Below, in pieces: positions 1 to 7,951 of a stretch of DNA of 18,591 nucleotides. The notes beneath the pieces were generated by a model. That model saw nothing but the letters and a program-made list of their open reading frames with translations. It searched no databases and was not told the DNA's origin. Source of the DNA: JAPLKX01 sp035530195 (GTDB taxonomy: Bacteria; Hydrogenedentota; Hydrogenedentia; Hydrogenedentales; SLHB01); the NCBI GenBank assembly GCA_035530195.1, contig DATKVG010000208.1:1-18591 (forward strand), written 5' to 3'. The position numbers and the translations under genes are program-made. Every line of letters starts with the position of its first letter. Within the stretch, counting starts at the first letter, position 1.

Positions 1-2
1 AG

Positions 3-884
3 GTCAAGTACGGCTGGCCGACGCTCGAGTTCATGCACGACACCAGCTTGTACAAAAACATCCCCGAACCGTTGCCCAAGTTTCTGGTCAACCAGTTTCT
101 ATTCATCGGCCCGCTGGTAGCGCCGGTGTGGATCGCGGGGATTCTGTACGCGCTGTTTTCCAAAACCGGCCGGAAGTATCGCATCTTCGGGTTCGTGTAT
201 ATCGGACTTCTCATTGTGTTTTACGCAAGCAACGGCAAACCCTACTATGTCGCGCCGATCTATCCGGCAATGCTGGCGCTTGGCGCGGTCTGCCTCGAAC
301 AAATGACGGTGCGCCATCGCTGGCCGCGATACGCGTTGCCCGCGCTGATCGTCGTCAGCGGCGTGCTTCTATCCCCGCACGCCATGCCCGTTCTGTCCCC
401 GCAAGGAATGATCAAGTTGCAAAACGCGATGAGTTTCAGGGCGCCCCAACAGGAACGCGCACACGCCGGCGTGTTGCCACAACATATCGGCGACCGCCTC
501 GGCTGGCCCGAGTTCATCGCCATGATGAACAACGCCTACCACCAACTCGACCCCGACGCCCGCAAACGCTGCTCGATCCTCGTGAGCAACTACGGAGAGG
601 CCGGCGTAATCAACCTGTTCGGGCCGAAGCTCGGCCTGCCCCACGCCGTCTCCGGCTACATGTCATATTACCTCTGGGGACCCGGCAACATGGACGGCAA
701 GTGCGTGCTGGCATACTGGCCGGATCGGGAGACGCTGGATAAAGTGTTCGAGCAAGTCACCGAAGTGGCGCGGTTCACCCACCCCTACGTCATGGAACGC
801 CAAAACAACCGGCCCCTCTACCTCTGCCGCAACCTGAAGATGCCGTTGGAAAAAGCCTGGCCGCTGTTCAAGCGATACTGGTAG
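3..884 (+). CDS. GT39/ArnT-like membrane glycosyltransferase, C-terminal part
   Basis: The reading frame is open from base 3 and runs off the left edge, so only about 293 C-terminal residues are visible of a protein that in this family is usually 500 or more. The visible part has about four hydrophobic segments (including FIGPLVAPVWIAGILYALF, a stretch ending LLIVFYASN, and one following the GKPYYVAPIYPA motif) and then a roughly 160-residue soluble tail. GKPYY..PIYPA is typical of dolichyl-phosphate-mannose/ArnT-type glycosyltransferases, which transfer a sugar from a polyprenyl phosphate at the outer face of the membrane. The tail contains NYGEAG and SGYMSYYLWGP, which I recognise from bacterial GT39 proteins. 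The catalytic acidic residues of the first loops lie outside the window. It ends one base before the stop codon of the convergent methyltransferase gene. The family is fairly certain; the acceptor is unknown. Confidence 0.85.
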   Translation, partial: VKYGWPTLEFMHDTSLYKNIPEPLPKFLVNQFLFIGPLVAPVWIAGILYALFSKTGRKYRIFGFVYIGLLIVFYASNGKPYYVAPIYPAMLALGAVCLEQMTVRHRWPRYALPALIVVSGVLLSPHAMPVLSPQGMIKLQNAMSFRAPQQERAHAGVLPQHIGDRLGWPEFIAMMNNAYHQLDPDARKRCSILVSNYGEAGVINLFGPKLGLPHAVSGYMSYYLWGPGNMDGKCVLAYWPDRETLDKVFEQVTEVARFTHPYVMERQNNRPLYLCRNLKMPLEKAWPLFKRYW

Positions 885-885
885 C

Positions 886-1896
886 TCACACCGTGACGAT
901 GAGCGTCCTTGCTCTCTGGTTATAGTAAGCGCCATAACCGAACTTGCTGGAAACGAGCCGCGGGATGTCGACTACATCCACATGGCTCGCGTGTTCCAGC
1001 ATGAACTCGACGGTGCGGTTCACGCTGAGGCGATTGAGGTGGTACTTGCCAACGTCGTGAAACTCGTGGTTGGGGATGTCGTCCATGTTGAAGAAAGAGA
1101 GCCACACCTCTTTTTTCGCGACGCGCAAGACTTCGCTGAGCGCTTTGTCAAAAGCCGGTGGCGAAAGGTGTTCAAACAGGTCGTGGGCGAAGACGTATTC
1201 GTACTCACCGGTTTCCGCCGGGATGTCGAACACGGAAGCCTGTGTGAAGTCGACGTCGGGGAATCGCCTGCGTGCGTTGGCGATGTTCTTTGCGGAAATA
1301 TCGAAGCCGGTGTAACGGACGAACCCGGCCAGCCCGTGCGAGACGATGAACCGGTAATCGTTGGCGGAACCGCAGCCCGCCTCCAAAACGGATAGAAAAG
1401 CCTCGGGACATCGCGCCAACGTCTCGTTCCACAGCCGTTCAAAGACGGAGAGGGCCGGCACACACGTAACCAAGGCCGGCGCCAGGAAGTTCGACAGCGC
1501 CTGCGAAATATAGTCCGGGATGGGGCAGTCGTCGTGTTGGAGCGCGTGGTAGGTTTCGATAAGAAAGTGCGGGCATTGCGCCTCATCGCGGTTCTCGAGG
1601 TGATCGAGGATGGACCAGCCGTCGGGCACGTTGCGCAACCGCTCGAGCAGCCACGTCAGGCAAAGGCCAAAGCGCCATTCCGCGTCGATCAGGGCGTCGA
1701 ACCGGCCCGAAAACAGCGAGTCGGCAATCAGGGCCCGCGTGAGGATGCTCTGAAAGTTGATTCGCGGGTCTTCGACGCCCGACACCAGGTAGGAGTCGAG
1801 ATGCTCCTGCGTATACCGGTCCCAGGCCCAGCGCAGCCGCTCGTCCTCCCCCGGAAGCGGCCGCGACAAAAAGCTATGTGCAGGCGAATTGGCCAT
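886..1896 (-). CDS. Class I SAM-dependent methyltransferase
   Basis: A 336-residue protein with a Rossmann-type methyltransferase core in its C-terminal half. Motif I is LEAGCGSAND (residues 171-180). The acidic residue after strand beta-2 is D199 in GFDIS, and a motif-III-like VFAHDLFEHL lies at 235-244, followed by a strand-rich end (KEVWLSFFN). The N-terminal 160 residues are helical and not recognised. I chose the ATG at 1896-1894, giving a MANSPAHSF start. The frame stays open up to 2019, but the extra 41 residues are Cys/Arg-rich and read like untranslated leader. A small hairpin (6-bp arms, 3-nt loop, 1905-1919) sits just upstream of the ATG and includes the only GAGGA-like stretch, so the ribosome site is weak or hidden. 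It is 140 bases downstream of the aminotransferase gene. The substrate is unknown; a sugar or lipid substrate is possible from context. Confidence 0.82.
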   Translation of the reverse strand: MANSPAHSFLSRPLPGEDERLRWAWDRYTQEHLDSYLVSGVEDPRINFQSILTRALIADSLFSGRFDALIDAEWRFGLCLTWLLERLRNVPDGWSILDHLENRDEAQCPHFLIETYHALQHDDCPIPDYISQALSNFLAPALVTCVPALSVFERLWNETLARCPEAFLSVLEAGCGSANDYRFIVSHGLAGFVRYTGFDISAKNIANARRRFPDVDFTQASVFDIPAETGEYEYVFAHDLFEHLSPPAFDKALSEVLRVAKKEVWLSFFNMDDIPNHEFHDVGKYHLNRLSVNRTVEFMLEHASHVDVVDIPRLVSSKFGYGAYYNQRARTLIVTV

Positions 1897-1976
1897 AACC
1901 GTCGCCCCGATCCTCGGGGTCAGTTTAGCACAGAGCGGGTTTGTAAAGGGACCGGAGGGACACAAGCGACATAAGA

Positions 1977-2015
1977 GTTGTTCGGCACAACGCGCGGTCG
2001 CGCAGGAGCGCGACC
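1977..2015. other. Two adjacent hairpins between aminotransferase and methyltransferase genes
   Basis: Two inverted repeats lie just beyond the aminotransferase stop. One has 5-bp arms gttgt/acaac around tcggc (1977-1991). The other has perfect 8-bp GC-rich arms ggtcgcgc/gcgcgacc around agga (1996-2015). Neither is followed by a T-tract in the minus direction, so they are not canonical intrinsic terminators. They may attenuate read-through or be a small dispersed repeat. Confidence 0.5.
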
Positions 2016-2036
2016 CCACCGCACCGGTACGCTCGG

Positions 2037-3305
2037 TTAAGTTGCCAGTTTTTCCGCGGTGGCGCTCAGCGTCCCGAGAATGTACTCGACGGCGCCGGGT
2101 TTTGGTTTTGTGAGGCGCGGCAGGAAGATGGTTCTGCGTGCGGCCTGGTACGCGCCGGGCAGGTCTTCCGGTTTATAGCCTTTGTACCCGTGCTCGGGGC
2201 ACAGCGGCCCGCGGTTGCGCGTCCACAGGTCGAACCCTTTTGCGAACAGGGGCAACTCGTGCAGGTTGGGGTAGGGCGCTAACTCGGCGTTGAGCCCGGC
2301 CTCGCGCAACGCCGCCACGTACGATTCGGTTGTCACGCCGCCCATGACGGCGGGGTCGTGCAGGATCGGGAACCCGTAGTAGCCGCCGCGCTCGGTGCCC
2401 TCGACGTGTTTCACCGGTCGCAGGCCGGGAATCCGTTCGAGGCCCGATTCGACGGCCTCAAAAAACTCGCGGCGCAGCTTGTTGGTCTCCTCGAGCCGGC
2501 GGAGCTGGACGGATGCCAGGCCGATGCCCAGCGGGTGCGCCCGGAACTTGTTGCCAAGCCCGAGCGGCTGGTATTGGGCGTAACGTTCCGTGACGAGGTC
2601 GACGCCGCTGATCCGGTTGACCTGACCCGCCAGGCAGGCCCGCTCGAACACCTCGACGTCGTCCGTCGTCAGCACACCGCCCTCGCCTGCGCTCACCGCT
2701 TTCGACCCCTGCAGGCTCCAGCAGGCCGCCGCCCCCAGGCTGCCGCACAACCGGCCTTTGTACCGCGCGCCGTGGGCGTGGCTGCAATCTTCGAGCACGG
2801 GGACGTTGCGCTCGCGCGCGATCTCGAGGATCGCGTCCATGTCGCACACCAGTCCCCAAAGATGGACGGCCACGATGCACGCGGTGTTGGCCGTGATCTT
2901 ACGGCGCACGTCTTCCGGATCGATCAGGAGCGTCTCGGGATCGACGTCGCAGAACACGGGTCGCGCACCCAGGAACACCGCCGGCGCGATCGTACAGATC
3001 CACGTGTTCGTGGGGCAGATCACCTCGTCGCCCGGGCCGACGCCCAGCCCGAAGTACGCGCTGTACAACGCGGTCGTGCCGTTCATCGTTGTGAGGCTGT
3101 ACTTCGAGCCAACCCACTCGCGCCATCTCCGTTCAAACTCCCTCACCACCGGCGTCCCACCGGACAACTCGTTCCGGCGCGTCATCTCCGTCACGAGAGC
3201 CACCTCTTCGTCGGTGATCTGCCGCCAATCATCCAGCGGATTGCCATCGCCCGTCAGCGTTTGCACAAACGTCTTCGGCGCGGGTTTCTCTTTAGGCTTG
3301 CTCAT
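2037..3305 (-). CDS. DegT/DnrJ/EryC1/StrS family PLP aminotransferase
   Basis: A 422-residue protein of the sugar aminotransferase fold-type I family, which uses pyridoxal phosphate to aminate keto-sugars (some members are dehydratases or act on other ketones). Visible motifs are the NELSGGTPVVREFE entry region (residues 45-58), MNGTTALYSA (74-83) for phosphate binding, PGDEVICPTNTW (91-102), LEDCSHAHGA (171-180) with the PLP-ring aspartate D173, and GSKAVSAGEGG (200-210), where K202 is the expected Schiff-base lysine. Length is normal to slightly long. The start is the ATG at 3305-3303, which overlaps the TGA of the upstream DUF5107-TPR gene as ATGA and implies translational coupling. The frame extends further to 3443, but that part lies inside the neighbour. 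The substrate cannot be deduced; nearby GT39 and methyltransferase genes make surface-sugar synthesis plausible. Confidence 0.9.
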   Translation of the reverse strand: MSKPKEKPAPKTFVQTLTGDGNPLDDWRQITDEEVALVTEMTRRNELSGGTPVVREFERRWREWVGSKYSLTTMNGTTALYSAYFGLGVGPGDEVICPTNTWICTIAPAVFLGARPVFCDVDPETLLIDPEDVRRKITANTACIVAVHLWGLVCDMDAILEIARERNVPVLEDCSHAHGARYKGRLCGSLGAAACWSLQGSKAVSAGEGGVLTTDDVEVFERACLAGQVNRISGVDLVTERYAQYQPLGLGNKFRAHPLGIGLASVQLRRLEETNKLRREFFEAVESGLERIPGLRPVKHVEGTERGGYYGFPILHDPAVMGGVTTESYVAALREAGLNAELAPYPNLHELPLFAKGFDLWTRNRGPLCPEHGYKGYKPEDLPGAYQAARRTIFLPRLTKPKPGAVEYILGTLSATAEKLAT

Positions 3306-6300
3306 GGCGCAACCGTCCCGGCGAGGTTTAAGATCTCGAGGGCCGTCTGGCACCGCTGGACAAATTCGTCCTGGCCGGCGGGCACCGCGATCATCGGCAT
3401 CGGCTTGGCCTTGGAAGTATGCTGGCCGGCGCCGTTTTCCCACGCCGTCCTGGCCTCATCGCGCCGACCCAACGCCTCGAGCGCCTTGCCCAGCCAATAC
3501 TGCACTTCGGCATCAGTGCAGACGTAGCGGGCGCCGACGCCAAGGTTCGCGGGATACTCGAGCGCCGCCTGGAAATCGGCCAGCGCGGATTCCGTCTGCG
3601 CGGCGTCAAACCGGGCCTTGCCACGCCCCATCAGCGCCGACACCAGCACGTCGCGTGGTTTGCTGCTGCCTTCCCAGTTCGAGAACCGCTCGGTGTTCAA
3701 GAGTTTGATGCAATCGTCGTACCGGCCTTCGGCCACGTAGGCGTCGGCCAGCCACAGCACGAGATCGTACCGCGGCGCGGGCGTCCGCGGCGCGGCCTGG
3801 GCAATTTGGATGCTCTCCTCGCGCCGGCCCAGCTCGCCGAGAATCTGGCAGAGGTCCCGGTGGAGGATCTGGTCGTCCGGCCGCGCCTCGATCGCCTTGC
3901 GATACCATTTCTCGGCTTCGTCAAGGCGTTTGGCCACCTTCCATTCGTACAATCCCAGCAGCCGCAGGGCCATCGACAGCCGCAGGTTCAACTCGACGGC
4001 CTTGCGCCACTCGGGCACGGCCTCGTCGATCCGGTTCAGGCCGGCATAAACATAGCCGAGCAGCAGGTGCGCCGACGCGTCGGCGGGATTCACCGCAACC
4101 GCGTACGACATGACATCGAGCGCCTCGGCCCCGTGCGGGAACGCGAAGTCTACCGCAACGCCCTGGCCCGCTTCATCGCCGGCCTTGTCCCCGACCTTGT
4201 CGGCGTAGTATGCGAGCGCGTAGTAGACATAGAGGCCGGCTTGGGCGCCCGTCGTTGAGGCTTCACCGATATATGCCTGCAGCCAATCAGACGCTTCGCG
4301 GTACAAGCCAAGGTCGGCGAAGAATGACGCCACGTTCAGCGCGTTGAATTCCGGCTCACCCGAAGCCGTCAACACAGCGCGCGCGGCCCACCGGTATTTC
4401 TCGTCACCGCGCGAATCCGCTATGGCGCGAAAGATCCAGTCGACGGGATCCTGCTCGACCTCGGCTGCCGCAAGTTCGGCCGCGTTCCCGCCGATTACAG
4501 CCTGCACCGCCAACACCCGCGCCCTGCTTCGCGCATCCGGCTTGATTTTCGCCGCGCGCGCCAACGCCGTCTCCGCTTCCTCGTATCTGCCGAGCGCGGC
4601 GTAGGCGCGGCCCGCGACGCCGTAGCCGAGCGCCTGCGCGTCTTTGGAGAGCATGGCCTTGTTCGCGGCATAGAGGGCGTTGTCGTACTGCGCGCGGCGC
4701 AGGTGCGTCACGGCGAGAAGGTACCATGGCCAGCCGTACTCGCGATCGCGGTCGATGGCTTTCCTGGCGTGCGCGGCGGCCTGCTCATATTGTGCCTGCT
4801 CGATCTCGAGCACGGCCATCCCGCACAGCGCGGGCACGTGACCCGGATCGGCCTCGAGCACTTTAGCGTAGGCCGCATACGCGCCGCTCGGGTTGGTTTG
4901 GCTGTCAAGCAGCCAGGCTTCCGCGAACAACTCGTCGGCAGTCGGCTGGCCATCGGTCCGCGCCGGTTTCTTAGTCAAATCGGGCGGATCGACTTTCGGG
5001 ATTTGCAGCGGCGATACGTAATGGAGCAGTTCTTGCCCATCCGCGGCGGTCACGGTGATGGTGACGGGCCCGCCGGGCGCGTCCTGTACCGACACGTGTG
5101 CCGGCGCCTGCGGCGACAGGTCGACCCGCTGATCCGCCAGGATCTTTGTGTTGCTCGCGATCATCACGCGCGCGCCGGGATACTCGCCTGTCGCCAGCGC
5201 GGCCACGTCAATCGCCGGCCCGTTGTGCTTGACGTTCACGCATGCGTCGCGCGTGGCGTATTCGAATCCGTCGCCAAGCCCGTGCACCGGGTACCAGTAT
5301 TCGCGCCACGACACCGTGTCGCCCGGGTTCAGCATCCCGTAATCCGACTGCGTCAGCAGCGGGCCGCTCTGCACTTCGATGTATTGCGAGTGGACCGGGC
5401 CCGCGTCGGACAGTTTCATTTCGCTGGTGACGCCGAAATCGTCCTTGCCCCACGTCCACGCTTTTTTGCCGGGCAGCTTGTCGTGATCGGCGAACGAAAC
5501 GATGCCGCGGTTACGGTCGACGTCGTACGCCCCGAAGAAGTCGAATCCGCATTCAAACGCGAACACCGACGACATGGTCGGGTAGTTCTTGAGCCACGTG
5601 ATGTCTTTGCCCTCGTGGATGGGCCACGTGAAGAAACTCGTGCCGGCGTGGTCGCACCCCAGCGTCATCGGGTAAATGAACCGCGTGCCGGGCAGGTTCG
5701 GGAACGCGGTGCAGTTCCAGAAATAATACGGGTTGATGGCGTCGTTGGGATTGTAGATGGCGATTTCCTCGTCGAGATACGCCTTGCCCGGATGCAGCGT
5801 CAGGCGAACCGTCCACCGCGTCCGGAACATCTTCTCCACATTCGCTATCGCCAGCGCAGCCGACCCATCGCTGTTCTTCACGATTGTCACGTCCACCGGT
5901 GAGACGATCGTCACGGTGTGGCCGTGCGGGCCGGGGTTCCACTCGATGCCGCCGCTGATCCACGCGCCGCGCATCGCGATCAGGGCCGGTTTGATCACGT
6001 CGTTCTTGTGAAACATCTCCTCGTTCGTGGTTTTGTCGAGCACCGAGTGGATGCGGCCGCCCAACTCGGGCAGGCACGTCACTTTCAGGTATTCGTTTTC
6101 GAGGAACACGGCCCGGTACGTCCGATCAACTTTCTCGCCTCCGAGCAGGTCCTGCCGCGTGTAGGGGTAGTAGATGCCGCCATCGAGCGAATCGAAGACC
6201 GGGTTGACGTCGTCGTACCAGGTGTAGGTTGGCAGTGTGATCTGACCCTCGGACGCCTGCACTGGTTCCGCGCTGGAAATGCCGAAGAAATATGTCGCCG

Positions 6301-6346
6301 CGAATGCAACCGCGGCCAAATAGATTGCCTGTTTCGCTCGTATCAC
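3302..6346 (-). CDS. Secreted DUF5107 and tetratricopeptide-repeat protein
   Basis: A 1014-residue protein. Residues 1-31 look like a signal peptide (IYLAAVAFAATYFFGISSA). Residues of about 60-350 match the DUF5107 type, a beta-sandwich resembling galactose-mutarotase-like folds, with FLENEYLKVTCLPELGGRIH, AWISGGIEWNPGPHGHT and FFTWPIHEGKD-type segments. A linker follows, and from about 480 to 1000 there are many TPR units, for example AYAKVLEADPGHVPALCGMA and AEKWYRKAIEARPDDQILHR. Known family members of this layout are uncharacterised; a carbohydrate-related role is an inference from the mutarotase-like fold. The start is GTG at 6346-6344, supported by an ideal AGGAGGG seven bases upstream. 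The 3' end overlaps the aminotransferase start by four bases. It directly follows a decayed GH95 gene, which supports a former or present glycan-processing operon. Confidence 0.88.
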   Translation of the reverse strand: MIRAKQAIYLAAVAFAATYFFGISSAEPVQASEGQITLPTYTWYDDVNPVFDSLDGGIYYPYTRQDLLGGEKVDRTYRAVFLENEYLKVTCLPELGGRIHSVLDKTTNEEMFHKNDVIKPALIAMRGAWISGGIEWNPGPHGHTVTIVSPVDVTIVKNSDGSAALAIANVEKMFRTRWTVRLTLHPGKAYLDEEIAIYNPNDAINPYYFWNCTAFPNLPGTRFIYPMTLGCDHAGTSFFTWPIHEGKDITWLKNYPTMSSVFAFECGFDFFGAYDVDRNRGIVSFADHDKLPGKKAWTWGKDDFGVTSEMKLSDAGPVHSQYIEVQSGPLLTQSDYGMLNPGDTVSWREYWYPVHGLGDGFEYATRDACVNVKHNGPAIDVAALATGEYPGARVMIASNTKILADQRVDLSPQAPAHVSVQDAPGGPVTITVTAADGQELLHYVSPLQIPKVDPPDLTKKPARTDGQPTADELFAEAWLLDSQTNPSGAYAAYAKVLEADPGHVPALCGMAVLEIEQAQYEQAAAHARKAIDRDREYGWPWYLLAVTHLRRAQYDNALYAANKAMLSKDAQALGYGVAGRAYAALGRYEEAETALARAAKIKPDARSRARVLAVQAVIGGNAAELAAAEVEQDPVDWIFRAIADSRGDEKYRWAARAVLTASGEPEFNALNVASFFADLGLYREASDWLQAYIGEASTTGAQAGLYVYYALAYYADKVGDKAGDEAGQGVAVDFAFPHGAEALDVMSYAVAVNPADASAHLLLGYVYAGLNRIDEAVPEWRKAVELNLRLSMALRLLGLYEWKVAKRLDEAEKWYRKAIEARPDDQILHRDLCQILGELGRREESIQIAQAAPRTPAPRYDLVLWLADAYVAEGRYDDCIKLLNTERFSNWEGSSKPRDVLVSALMGRGKARFDAAQTESALADFQAALEYPANLGVGARYVCTDAEVQYWLGKALEALGRRDEARTAWENGAGQHTSKAKPMPMIAVPAGQDEFVQRCQTALEILNLAGTVAP

Positions 6347-6353
6347 GGCTCGA

Positions 6354-6360
6354 CCCTCCT
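6354..6360 (-). promoter_or_regulatory. Strong ribosome binding site deciding a GTG start
   Basis: On the minus strand AGGAGGG lies seven bases before the GTG at 6346-6344. It fixes the start of the DUF5107-TPR gene although the codon is not ATG. It has survived immediately downstream of the degraded GH95 remnant. Confidence 0.8.
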
Positions 6361-6443
6361 GGAAAGTTTCATCCGTAATCTACTCCAGCAACAAAACCCC
6401 TGCAAGTTGCCTGTCTCTGCGTCTGCATCGTGTTTGTTCCGTA

Positions 6444-6700
6444 GGCGCGGTCGAGATCCAGCGCACGCATGTAATCCCGTGGCTCGCCTTCGTGGTTGAA
6501 AGTCAGCCGCAGGTCGGCCAGCGGCTGGTAGGCCTGGAGGCGCGAGGGGTTGCCAAGCATGTGCTTGTCGACAAGGCGTTGCGCACCGGCAGCGCCTCGT
6601 TCCACTCGGACGCCGGCCGCGTATACCAGAGCGTGAGGTCATTGGCAGGCGGGGCCGCAAGCGTGCAGAGCAAAAGGGCAGGCAACATAAACATGATCAT
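6444..6700 (-). pseudogene. Glycoside hydrolase family 95 (alpha-L-fucosidase-like) remnant, deleted and frameshifted
   Basis: Two pieces in different frames look like the start of a GH95 enzyme (alpha-L-fucosidase/galactosidase family, normally 700-800 residues). Piece A, from the ATG at 6700, gives a signal peptide (MIMFMLPALLLCTLAAPPA) and then LTLWYTRPASEWNEALPV, the characteristic N-terminal GH95 segment. It should continue with a G-N-G-R-L-G stretch but reads RNALSTST instead. Piece B, in another frame from about 6578, gives LVDKHMLGNPSRLQAYQPLA, then DLRLTFNHEG and DYMRALDLDRA, a segment normally found some 50-60 residues further on. So there is an internal deletion with a frame change near 6578, and everything after LDLDRA, including the catalytic domain, is missing. 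A ribosome site (GAGG) and a TATAAA/TATATA box (6716-6723) remain upstream. No function is expected. An assembly error is the alternative. Confidence 0.72.
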
Positions 6701-6749
6701 TTAAACCTCGCTGCGTTTATATACGGCGACATAAGTTTTGCAGAATGTT

Positions 6750-6770
6750 GGTGCGGAATCATTCCGCACC
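6750..6770. repeat. Near-perfect 21-bp palindrome between PHP gene and GH95 remnant
   Basis: Arms ggtgcggaat (6750-6759) and attccgcacc (6761-6770) are exact reverse complements around one base. The symmetry continues outward with one mismatch (gtt/tac). It lies 52 bases beyond the PHP stop codon. There is no T-tract on either side, so it could be a factor-dependent terminator, a protein-binding operator or a small dispersed repeat. Confidence 0.6.
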
Positions 6771-6821
6771 TACGCCACCGATTGCAGGAACATACGGCGA
6801 AAACTGAGTCGCAATGCATAG

Positions 6822-7931
6822 TCATTTTGCAATTTCGAGTGTCGTTGCCAGGGTTTCGTTCAAGTTGGTATGGAGATTGGTGATCGTTATGGGCAATGAC
6901 GTGGCCGTACCGGGAACGGCGATGATGTTTGTGGCACGGGGTTCGAGCCGCGTCGAGCCGTTCCATGCGGCGCCGGCGCCCGAGATGCAGAACGTCAGGT
7001 CGGACTGGTTGGTCACGGAGATCCGGCGCACCCCGTCTTTGTCTACAAAATGCGCCGCGGCCGCCGACACGGAGTTTTTGAACAGCGGCTCGAGGAATTC
7101 TTTGCGGCCGGCGATCTGGTCGCTGAACCATGCGGCGGTGCGCGCGGCGAACAGGGCCTCGCGGATCCCGTCGAGGGACTTTTCGCGCGCGAACACGAGC
7201 GTCATGGGCCGCTGGCTGCGCTCGGTGTCGTACTGGGCGTTGGTAAGGCCGTGCATGTCGGTGCCGGCGATGACGGCGAGGTTTTTCTCGATGCACCACC
7301 CCAGCGCAACCGGGTACCAGTCGCTGCTGTTGAACACCTCGACGCCCTTGAGCCACCCACGGCCGGCCAGGTCCTGCGCGACGTCCTGCCACACCGTCAC
7401 CTCGGGCTGCTGCTTCACCCAGCCGGAATGGTTCCACTGGACAAACGCCCCCTGCTTGACGGCCGCCTCGACCGCCGCGAAAAAGTCCGGCACATCGAGC
7501 GCGGCCGAATCCGTCACAAACAGCGCGTTATAATGACCGTGGGGCATGTCGCGGGTGATTTCGCTGGCCTTGATGAGCAGCATGTCGTACGCCTGCGACG
7601 TGGGAAGCGCGATGTCATACGACGAATTGTCGTCGCCGGTTATGTTGGGCTTGCGCGGGTGTTTTTCGAGGTGGTCCGTAATCGCGATCGCGTCAAGCCC
7701 GTCGCGCCACGCTTCCATGACGCGCACGTCCGGCCACACCACGCCGTCCGAGAACACGGTGTGCATATGAAAATCGCACTTGAGTGTTTTGAACTCGCCG
7801 ACGTCGGGCACATTGACCACCTTGCGGTACAACTGCCGGTCGAGTTCGGGCAGATACGTCCTGTTTACGTCATAGGCAAACGCGGACACCGCCAACATCG
7901 CAACAATCATCGTAAAAACTGCTGCTCGCAT
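6822..7931 (-). CDS. Exported PHP-domain metal-dependent phosphoesterase (CehA-like)
   Basis: A 369-residue protein with a signal peptide (MRAAVFTMIVAMLAVSAFA) and a PHP (polymerase and histidinol phosphatase) domain. Metal-ligand motifs are DFHMHTVFSDG (residues 53-63; H55, H57, D62), ITDH (84-87), E124, the GHYNALF segment (132-138), WNHSG (166-170) and GTDMHG (223-228). PHP proteins use two or three metal ions to cleave phosphoesters; the substrate is unknown. A C-terminal beta-rich extension of about 90 residues follows. Two ATGs lie six bases apart (7937 and 7931). The AAGGA at 7940-7944 is only two bases from the first but eight from the second, so the second is preferred. The gene begins 20 bases after the metallophosphoesterase stop, so the two are probably co-transcribed and both act outside the cytoplasm. 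Confidence 0.88.
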   Translation of the reverse strand: MRAAVFTMIVAMLAVSAFAYDVNRTYLPELDRQLYRKVVNVPDVGEFKTLKCDFHMHTVFSDGVVWPDVRVMEAWRDGLDAIAITDHLEKHPRKPNITGDDNSSYDIALPTSQAYDMLLIKASEITRDMPHGHYNALFVTDSAALDVPDFFAAVEAAVKQGAFVQWNHSGWVKQQPEVTVWQDVAQDLAGRGWLKGVEVFNSSDWYPVALGWCIEKNLAVIAGTDMHGLTNAQYDTERSQRPMTLVFAREKSLDGIREALFAARTAAWFSDQIAGRKEFLEPLFKNSVSAAAAHFVDKDGVRRISVTNQSDLTFCISGAGAAWNGSTRLEPRATNIIAVPGTATSLPITITNLHTNLNETLATTLEIAK

Positions 7932-7951
7932 TTCCATGTTCCTTTCGCTGC

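Noticed and set aside
1897..2019. 41-residue N-terminal extension of the methyltransferase
   Set aside because: It is Cys/Arg-rich with no ribosome site, and the MANSPAHSF start is more natural.
2358..3527. 389-residue plus-strand open frame
   Set aside because: It lies antisense to the aminotransferase gene, whose active-site motifs are clear.
4703..5902. 399-residue plus-strand open frame
   Set aside because: It is a GC-driven shadow opposite the DUF5107-TPR gene; the residues are Arg/Val/His-rich with no domain pattern.
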